Origin: Paludibacteraceae bacterium
GTDB lineage: Bacteria; Bacteroidota; Bacteroidia; Bacteroidales; Paludibacteraceae
Direction: 5' to 3'
Assembly (NCBI GenBank): GCA_024400275.1
Contig: JAKSMY010000045.1
Coordinates: 1 to 16,615 of the forward strand
Length of the DNA: 16,615 nt
Shown in pieces: positions 1-4,238 of the stretch (positions within the stretch are counted from its first letter, which is position 1; each line of letters starts with the position of its first letter). The notes under the pieces were generated by a model, which saw only the letters and a program-made list of their open reading frames with translations, was not told the DNA's origin and ran no database searches. The position numbers and the translations under genes are program-made.

Positions 1-38
1 CAAATAATAAAATGGAAGCAAAACTAAAACAATAATTT

Positions 39-353
39 ATGAAAACAAAACTTTTTTCTTTATTTGTAGTGGTTCTTATTACCACAAACGTTGCCTTTGC
101 TGCGGACTGTTATATAGACGGCATATTGTATGATTTATATGGCGATGAAGCCACAGTAACTTGCGATAATAACCTTATAGAATATACTGGACACAGAACA
201 ATTCCCTCCTCTATAACCTATCAATACAAGACATATCGCGTAGTAGCGATTGCTCCGAGTGCTTTTAAAGACTGCCCTAAATTGACAGGAGTAACTATTG
301 GTAACTCCGTCACTAGATTGGAGCTTATGCTTTTGAAAACTGCCCTAAATTGA
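39..353 (+). CDS. BspA-like LRR surface protein, N-terminal part (frameshifted)
   Basis: This is the 5' part of a secreted leucine-rich-repeat protein. Residues 1-21 form a signal peptide: a basic start (MKTK), a hydrophobic core and an AFA-A cleavage site. The mature part runs through a short beta-rich region into LRR_5/BspA repeats of the form AFKDCPKL..VTIGNSVT. The frame is lost after position 315. Reading on in the frame that starts at 317 continues the repeat (IGAYAFENC), whereas this frame ends in a non-repeat tail and stops at 351-353. Adding one base between 315 and 316 gives a single 358-residue protein over 39-1114. BspA-like proteins are usually exported to the surface of Bacteroidetes and bind host or matrix proteins; that role here is inferred. 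No promoter is visible in the 38 bases before the start. Confidence 0.8.
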   Translation: MKTKLFSLFVVVLITTNVAFAADCYIDGILYDLYGDEATVTCDNNLIEYTGHRTIPSSITYQYKTYRVVAIAPSAFKDCPKLTGVTIGNSVTRLELMLLKTALN

Positions 354-490
354 AGTCAGTAACTATTGGTAATTCTGTTACAACGATTGGAAATTACGCT
401 TTCAGAGATTGCGACGGTTTAACTTCGGTAAAGATTGGTCATTCCGTCACTACAATTGGAAAGTATGCTTTCGAAGCTTGCGACGGTTTG
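261..490 (+). repeat. 69-bp direct repeats encoding LRR units
   Basis: Repeats begin at the GCTTT codons at 261, 329, 398 and 467. Successive spacings are 68, 69 and 69 bp, so each full unit encodes 23 residues. The first two units are nearly identical at the DNA level around ACTGCCCTAAATTG. The 68-bp spacing identifies the one-base loss at about 315/316. Confidence 0.85.
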
Positions 491-1114
491 AAAACAATTA
501 CTTGCTATGCAACAAATCCTCCGACTTGTGGCTATTGGGCACTTGCAGGAAATGTTTTATATGTGCCCGCAGGAAGTATAGAAGCATACAAACAGGCAGA
601 TGTATGGAAAAATTTCAAAACAATTCTTCCTATTCAGGCAGAGGAGGTGATAGTAACTGAGACACAAGTTAATCCATCTGCCAATATTGTTTCTATTGCC
701 TGGCGTGCTGTAGAGAATGCATATAATTACGTTATCGTTGTCAAACAAGATGAAGATACTATATGCAAACTGACATTTAATGCCCAAGGACAATTAGTAA
801 CATCACAATATTATGCTCCACAAAGAGCACGGTTGTTGACATCAATCACGGATGCAGAACAAACTGATACCGGCTGGCGTTATGTTATACGAGATTTAAA
901 AGAAGACACGGAATACACATATAGTATTATCGCGTATGACGAAACGGATAAGGCTATAGATTCCCAATTCGGAACATTCCGTACACTATTGCTCTCAGGA
1001 TTGGAAAATCTGACTATAGACCAAAAAGTAGGCAACAAATTCTTCTATGGTAATCAGTTCTATATTCGTCATGGCAATAAATTCTTTAACGCCGCAGGAT
1101 TAAGAGTGAAATGA
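350..1114 (+). CDS. BspA-like LRR protein, C-terminal part (same broken gene)
   Basis: This is the remainder of the LRR gene that begins at 39. The open frame actually extends back to 317; the TTG at 350 is only a formal start and there is no signal peptide, so this piece alone would not be exported. It contains 23-residue repeats (TIGNYAFRDC.., TIGKYAFEAC..) and then the usual BspA cap (NPPTCGYWAL..LYVPAGS.EAYK..DVWKNF). A fibronectin III-like domain follows (about nt 647-990, with AWRAVENAYNYVI and DLKEDTEYTYSI). The last 40 residues (GLENLT... NKFFYG.QFYIRHGNKFFNAAGLRVK) resemble the short C-terminal tails seen on many secreted Bacteroidales proteins and could be a sorting or anchoring module; that is inference. 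The gene may be a true pseudogene or carry a sequencing or assembly error. Confidence 0.8.
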   Translation: MKSVTIGNSVTTIGNYAFRDCDGLTSVKIGHSVTTIGKYAFEACDGLKTITCYATNPPTCGYWALAGNVLYVPAGSIEAYKQADVWKNFKTILPIQAEEVIVTETQVNPSANIVSIAWRAVENAYNYVIVVKQDEDTICKLTFNAQGQLVTSQYYAPQRARLLTSITDAEQTDTGWRYVIRDLKEDTEYTYSIIAYDETDKAIDSQFGTFRTLLLSGLENLTIDQKVGNKFFYGNQFYIRHGNKFFNAAGLRVK

Positions 1115-1119
1115 CAATG

Positions 1120-1164
1120 TTCAACCTGCTCAACCTGTTAAACCCGTTCAACTTGCTAAACCTG
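1120..1164 (+). repeat. 9-bp tandem array, 5 copies, unit YTMAACCTG
   Basis: The five units are ttcaacctg, ctcaacctg, ttaaacccg, ttcaacttg and ctaaacctg. The array starts eight bases after the base following the LRR stop codon and is not translated. Almost the same unit forms the Pro-rich repeat inside infB at 4600-4698. Confidence 0.85.
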
Positions 1165-1192
1165 CTATCTTAACAATCGTCAGTCGCTCATC

Positions 1193-1213
1193 GTGCATTG
1201 TGCATTGTGCATT
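1193..1213 (+). repeat. 7-bp tandem array, 3 copies of GTGCATT
   Basis: Three perfect copies are followed by gtcaaccgtcaatcg, which is itself a loose repeat (gtcaacc/gtcaatc). The array is non-coding. Confidence 0.8.
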
Positions 1214-1230
1214 GTCAACCGTCAATCGAA

Positions 1231-1274
1231 TAAGTATACGGTGAGTATAGGATGAATATAGGATGAGTATAGGA
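1231..1274 (+). repeat. 11-bp tandem array, 4 copies, unit TGAGTATAGGA
   Basis: The units are taagtatacgg, tgagtatagga, tgaatatagga and tgagtatagga. The last base of the array is the first base of the adjoining hairpin. Confidence 0.8.
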
Positions 1275-1317
1275 TTATGGGGCGAGATGCACAACGCATT
1301 TCGCCCCATAATTATTA
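1274..1317. terminator. Strong 17-bp hairpin, likely bidirectional terminator
   Basis: Left arm 1274-1290 pairs with right arm 1296-1312 across all 17 positions with a single G-U pair. The loop is acaac and the core is GGGGCGA. It is followed by tattaata rather than a run of T, so it is not a textbook intrinsic terminator, but its place after the LRR gene and before the next promoter region suggests termination. Confidence 0.6.
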
Positions 1318-1383
1318 ATAATCGTATCTCAAGAAATGGGTATCGTACATATATCCCTTCGACAGTGTATGCTATATCATAGA

Positions 1384-1438
1384 GAAATCATAAAGAAATC
1401 GTAAAGGAATCATAAAGCAATCGTAAAGGAATCATAAA
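1384..1438 (+). repeat. 11-bp tandem array, 5 copies, unit GNAATCRTAAA
   Basis: The units are gaaatcataaa, gaaatcgtaaa, ggaatcataaa, gcaatcgtaaa and ggaatcataaa. The middle triplet alternates strictly CAT/CGT, which gives a 22-bp higher-order period. The array ends 72 bp before the sigma-54-like element, at a distance where activator sites are often found. Confidence 0.85.
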
Positions 1439-1510
1439 GAAAAATCGGCTGAAATGGAGGTTTTTCGGTGGTGCTGTGGAAAAGATAGGAAAAAACGACT
1501 CGCTAAGTTT

Positions 1511-1526
1511 TGGCACACTTTTTGTA
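1511..1526 (+). promoter_or_regulatory. Sigma-54-like -24/-12 promoter for rubredoxin-ferritin
   Basis: The element TGGCACACTTTTTGTA matches the sigma-54 consensus TGGCACRN4TTGCW with one change (T for C at -12). The GG (1512-1513) and the GT in place of GC (1524-1525) are separated by the required 10 bp. Transcription would start near 1537, just before a 6-bp inverted repeat (1539-1544 with 1553-1558), about 67 bp before the rubredoxin ATG. No TAnnTTTG housekeeping promoter is visible here. Use by RpoN is an inference. Confidence 0.5.
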
Positions 1527-1603
1527 ATGGCTTTCATGAGTGAGAAATAGTGCTCACTGCAACAATTAAAACCTAATTATTTAATCTTAACAAAACAACT
1601 ACT

Positions 1604-1771
1604 ATGAAGTACCAATGTGTTTGTGGGTACATCTATGATGAAGCTGTAGAGCCCATCCGTTTCAACGATTTGCCGAAGGACTGGAAATGTCCCGTATGCG
1701 GCGCTGGTAAAGACGCTTTTACGCCCGTCTCCGACGAAAAGACCGGTAAGAAACATTGCTGTAGGAAATAG
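1604..1771 (+). CDS. Rubredoxin, short variant
   Basis: A 55-residue rubredoxin, a small one-electron carrier in which four cysteines hold one iron. The second half is classical ([20 protein letters not shown], cysteines 29 and 32). The central loop is about 8 residues shorter than in common rubredoxins, as in the short Desulfovibrio desulfuricans type. Two features are odd. The first metal knuckle reads C5-V-C7-G-Y, with one residue between the cysteines instead of two. The C-terminus has an extension ending KKHCCRK with two extra cysteines. The ATG is preceded by aacaactact, with no Shine-Dalgarno. The gene lies 101 bp before a ferritin gene, so it may supply electrons for iron uptake or release; a rubredoxin next to bacterioferritin is known in Desulfovibrio. 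Family assignment is firm; iron binding by the CxC knuckle is uncertain. Confidence 0.88.
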   Translation: MKYQCVCGYIYDEAVEPIRFNDLPKDWKCPVCGAGKDAFTPVSDEKTGKKHCCRK

Positions 1772-1773
1772 AC

Positions 1774-1828
1774 GCAATAGAGATTGATGGACATAGTCCA
1801 ATGAACTACCGAAACCAATCTCTGTTGC
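1774..1828 (+). other. Long inverted repeat with nested stem between rubredoxin and ferritin
   Basis: Arms 1774-1786 and 1816-1828 form 13 pairs with one G-U. Inside, 1788-1792 pairs with 1796-1800 (TGGAC/GTCCA, loop ata), leaving a 15-base single strand. It begins two bases after the rubredoxin stop codon. There is no following T-run, so it may be a processing, attenuation or mRNA-stability element, or a Rho-independent terminator of unusual form. This is a structure seen in the sequence without a known match. Confidence 0.5.
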
Positions 1829-1839
1829 CATTAAACCTA

Positions 1840-1867
1840 ACTCTAAACTCTAAATTCTAAACTTTAA
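1840..1867 (+). repeat. 7-bp array before ferritin start, 4 copies of ACTCTAA
   Basis: The units are actctaa, actctaa, attctaa and actttaa. The array is G-free and ends 5 bases (caact) before the ferritin ATG, so it makes up the ribosome-loading region. Confidence 0.85.
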
Positions 1868-1872
1868 CAACT

Positions 1873-2370
1873 ATGTTATCCAAGAAAATGTCTGAGGCGT
1901 TGAACGCCCAAATCAATATAGAACTCTGGTCCGCATATCTCTATTGCAGTATGTCTAATTGGGCACAAGATGCCGGTTACGAGGGTATTTCCCACTGGTT
2001 CCGCCTGCAAGCGCACGAGGAACAGACTCATGCAGAACGAATAGCCGACTATATCCGCAGCCGGGACACCAAAGTCCTCTTCCGTGCCATCGATGAGGTC
2101 CCGAACGATTGGGGAAGCCCGATTGACCTATTCCTTGATGCCGCCAAGCATGAGGAGAAAATCACCGACTGCATCAACAAACTGACGAAAAAAGCCATAG
2201 AAGAAGAGGATTTTGCCACGCAAGTTTTCTTACAGTGGTTTGTTAACGAGCAGGTTGAGGAAGAAGATTCGATTCGTGCTATTTTAACCGACTTGCGTAA
2301 GATAGGCGCATGCGAATGCGGTTGTGGACTGCATCTCGTTGACCGCGAACTCCTGCAACGCTCCAAATAA
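1873..2370 (+). CDS. ftnA: Bacterial non-heme ferritin (FtnA-like)
   Basis: A 165-residue ferritin that oxidises Fe(II) and stores iron in a 24-mer cytoplasmic shell. The ferroxidase residues match those of E. coli FtnA at the same numbers: Glu17, Glu50 and His53 (in AHEEQTH), Glu94 (KHEEK), Gln127 and Glu130, with third-site residues Glu49, Glu126 and Glu129 also present. Length is normal for the family. An oddity is the loop before the last short helix, which reads GACECGCGL, with cysteines at 147, 149 and 151 where E. coli has an acidic Gly-rich loop. It follows the rubredoxin gene and may share its transcript. The start is fixed by the ATG after the 7-bp array; there is no Shine-Dalgarno. 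The protein type is clear; the symbol is by homology. Confidence 0.93.
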   Translation: MLSKKMSEALNAQINIELWSAYLYCSMSNWAQDAGYEGISHWFRLQAHEEQTHAERIADYIRSRDTKVLFRAIDEVPNDWGSPIDLFLDAAKHEEKITDCINKLTKKAIEEEDFATQVFLQWFVNEQVEEEDSIRAILTDLRKIGACECGCGLHLVDRELLQRSK

Positions 2371-2423
2371 TTTTGGTTATATACCATTTTCAACTCTCAA
2401 TTTGCAATTTTCCATTCAAAAAA

Positions 2424-2455
2424 TTTGCATATATAAAAAAATAGTTGTATCTTTG
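2424..2455 (+). promoter_or_regulatory. Bacteroidetes-type promoter for the rimP operon
   Basis: A -33 TTTG (2424-2427) and a -7 TATCTTTG (2448-2455) are separated by 20 bp and match the Bacteroidetes TTTG/TAnnTTTG consensus. The same two boxes with the same spacing occur before the XRE gene. Transcription would begin around 2460, giving a leader of about 57 bases before rimP. Confidence 0.8.
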
Positions 2456-2469
2456 CAGTCGAATTTGAA

Positions 2470-2495
2470 TGAGGGGACCCGAAAAGGTTCCCTCA
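2470..2495 (+). promoter_or_regulatory. Leader hairpin upstream of rimP
   Basis: Positions 2470-2479 pair with 2486-2495 (10 pairs, one G-U), closed by the loop cgaaaa. It lies about 10 bases after the predicted transcription start and 21 bases before the rimP ATG, so it is at the 5' end of the mRNA. No T-run follows. It could stabilise the transcript or be a protein-binding site for autoregulation of the operon; this is inferred. Confidence 0.55.
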
Positions 2496-2516
2496 GTTCG
2501 TGCAAAATAAACCATT

Positions 2517-2930
2517 ATGATATCTGTTGAACAAGTAAAATCATTGGTGGAAAACTTCTTGAAAGACACCGATTACGAGTTGCAAACGCTTGAGATTGAC
2601 AAGGACCAGAACATCCTCGTGGAGGTGGACCGTCTCGGCATAGTAGATGTTGATTTCTGCGCCGGCCTGAACCGCTATCTGGTAGAACAGTTGGGCGATG
2701 AGGATTATGCCTTGGAAGTGGGCAGCGTCAGCCTGACCGACCCGTTCAAAACAAAAATCCAATACCAAAAGAACCTTGGACACAATGTGGTGGTGACCGA
2801 TATGGAGGGACATAAACACAGCGGACAACTTATCAGTGTAGATGAGGACACCTTCATGATTGAGTCCCAACAGACACAGACTTTCCGCTACGATGAAGTC
2901 AAAAAAGTAATCTATAACATCAATATATAA
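2517..2930 (+). CDS. rimP: Ribosome maturation factor RimP
   Basis: A 137-residue cytoplasmic protein needed for maturation of the 30S subunit. The N-terminal alpha/beta domain runs to about residue 72 and includes VDVDFCAGLNRYLVEQL..DYALEV. The C-terminal SH3-like domain begins after DPFKTKIQYQKNLGHNVVV and ends FRYDEVKKVIYNI. It is slightly shorter than E. coli RimP (about 150), as is common in this phylum. It is first in the rimP-nusA-infB cluster, which is conserved widely in bacteria, and follows the promoter and leader hairpin at 2424-2495. The stop codon is 5 bases before the nusA ATG, so the two are surely co-transcribed. Confidence 0.93.
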   Translation: MISVEQVKSLVENFLKDTDYELQTLEIDKDQNILVEVDRLGIVDVDFCAGLNRYLVEQLGDEDYALEVGSVSLTDPFKTKIQYQKNLGHNVVVTDMEGHKHSGQLISVDEDTFMIESQQTQTFRYDEVKKVIYNINI

Positions 2931-2935
2931 TAATT

Positions 2936-4192
2936 ATGGCTAAAACGCAAGAATCAATCAACCTGATTGACATTTTCTCAGAGTTCAAAGAACTCAAAAA
3001 CATCGACCGTCAGACTTTTATCAATGTCTTGGAAGACTCCTTCCGCAGTGTTATCGCCAAAATGTACGGCACCGATGCCAACTACGATGTCATCATCAAT
3101 CCCGACAAGGGTGACTTGGAAATCTATCGCAACCGACTCGTCATGGAAGATGGCGATGTGGCTAACTCCGAAAACCAAGTCGAAATAAGCGAAGCACGTA
3201 AAGTGGACCCCGAAATAGAAGTAGGTGAGGACTTTACCGACAAAGTCGAATTTGCCTCTTTCGGCAGGCGAATGATACTTAATCTCCGCCAAACACTCGC
3301 TTCGAAGATATTGGAGCTGCAAAAGGAAAACCTCTATATCCACTACTCGGATATGTTAGGTCAAGTCGTTTCCGGCGAACTGTATCAAGTGTGGAAAAAA
3401 GAAATGCTCCTTTTGGACGAGGACGGCAATGAACTATACTTGCCCAAACAGAACCAAATACCTACCGATTTCTACCGCAAAGGCGACAGCGTACGCGCCG
3501 TAGTCGTACAGGTAGATAATAAAAACCAAACACCCAAAATCATTCTTAGCCGTACCAGCCCCCTCTTCCTGCAACGGCTCTTCGAACAGGAAGTGCCCGA
3601 AGTACACGACGGCCTGATTGCCATCAAGAACATCGCCCGTATCCCGGGCGAACGTGCCAAAGTGGCTGTCGAAAGTTTTGACGACCGCATCGACCCCGTG
3701 GGCGCGTGCGTAGGTATAAAAGGTGCGCGTATTCACGGTATAGTACGTGAACTGCGTAACGAAAACATCGACGTCATCAACTATACATCCAATATCAATC
3801 TCTTTATCCAACGTGCTTTGGCTCCTGCTAAAATCAGTTCCATGACACTTGACGAAGAGACTAAACATGCTGATGTGTACCTCAAACCCGACGAGGTCAG
3901 CCTCGCCATCGGTAAGGGCGGTTTTAATATCAAATTGGCTTGTATGCTAACCGGCTACCAGATAGATGTTTACCGTGAGATGGACGAACAGGATACCGAA
4001 GATATCTACTTGGACGAGTTCAACGACGAAATCGACCAATGGGTATTAGATGCCTTCAAAACAATGGGATTGGATACAGCCAAAGCTGTTCTCGGCACAT
4101 CTAAAGAGGACCTGCTCAAAGGAACTGACCTCGAAGAAGAAACCGTTGAACACGTGTTGGAAGTACTCCAAGCCGAATTTGCAAACGACTAA
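2936..4192 (+). CDS. nusA: Transcription termination/antitermination factor NusA
   Basis: A 418-residue protein that binds RNA polymerase and nascent RNA and modulates pausing, termination and antitermination. The N-terminal polymerase-binding domain spans about 1-130. An S1 domain follows at about 140-205 (GELYQVWKKEMLLLDEDGNE). Two KH domains follow, with the first loop GIKG at 260-263 and the canonical GKGG at 326-329. The last 70 residues (DEIDQWVLDAFKTMGLDTAKAVLG..EDLLKGTDLEEETVEHVLEVL) look like a single helix-hairpin-helix region rather than the two acidic repeats of E. coli NusA. The gene is second in the operon, 46 bp before infB. Confidence 0.95.
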   Translation: MAKTQESINLIDIFSEFKELKNIDRQTFINVLEDSFRSVIAKMYGTDANYDVIINPDKGDLEIYRNRLVMEDGDVANSENQVEISEARKVDPEIEVGEDFTDKVEFASFGRRMILNLRQTLASKILELQKENLYIHYSDMLGQVVSGELYQVWKKEMLLLDEDGNELYLPKQNQIPTDFYRKGDSVRAVVVQVDNKNQTPKIILSRTSPLFLQRLFEQEVPEVHDGLIAIKNIARIPGERAKVAVESFDDRIDPVGACVGIKGARIHGIVRELRNENIDVINYTSNINLFIQRALAPAKISSMTLDEETKHADVYLKPDEVSLAIGKGGFNIKLACMLTGYQIDVYREMDEQDTEDIYLDEFNDEIDQWVLDAFKTMGLDTAKAVLGTSKEDLLKGTDLEEETVEHVLEVLQAEFAND

Positions 4193-4205
4193 GATATAAT
4201 TTATA

Positions 4206-4233
4206 ATTCAAAATTCTTAACTCAAAATTATTC
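4206..4233 (+). repeat. Degenerate 7-bp array before infB start
   Basis: Four units (attcaaa, attctta, actcaaa, attattc) end 5 bases (acatc) before the infB ATG, the same distance as in the ferritin leader. The stretch has no G. It is less regular than the other arrays. Confidence 0.55.
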
Positions 4234-4238
4234 ACATC

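Larger units (their letters stand above)
1115..1603. other. Repeat-rich non-coding region
   Basis: I see no credible gene in these 489 bases. From left to right they hold a 9-bp array (1120-1164), a 7-bp array (1193-1213), an 11-bp array (1231-1274), a long hairpin (1274-1312), another 11-bp array (1384-1438), a sigma-54-like element (1511-1526), a 6-bp inverted repeat (1539-1558) and an A-rich leader to the rubredoxin start. The part from 1318 to 1383 shows nothing I can interpret. Confidence 0.7.

Noticed and set aside
1384..1438. CRISPR array
   Set aside because: The units are only 11 bp, directly adjacent with no unique spacers, and there are no cas genes.
2371..2393. Terminator after ferritin (TGGT-TATAT-ACCA)
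   Set aside because: The stem is only four base pairs, too weak to call a terminator.
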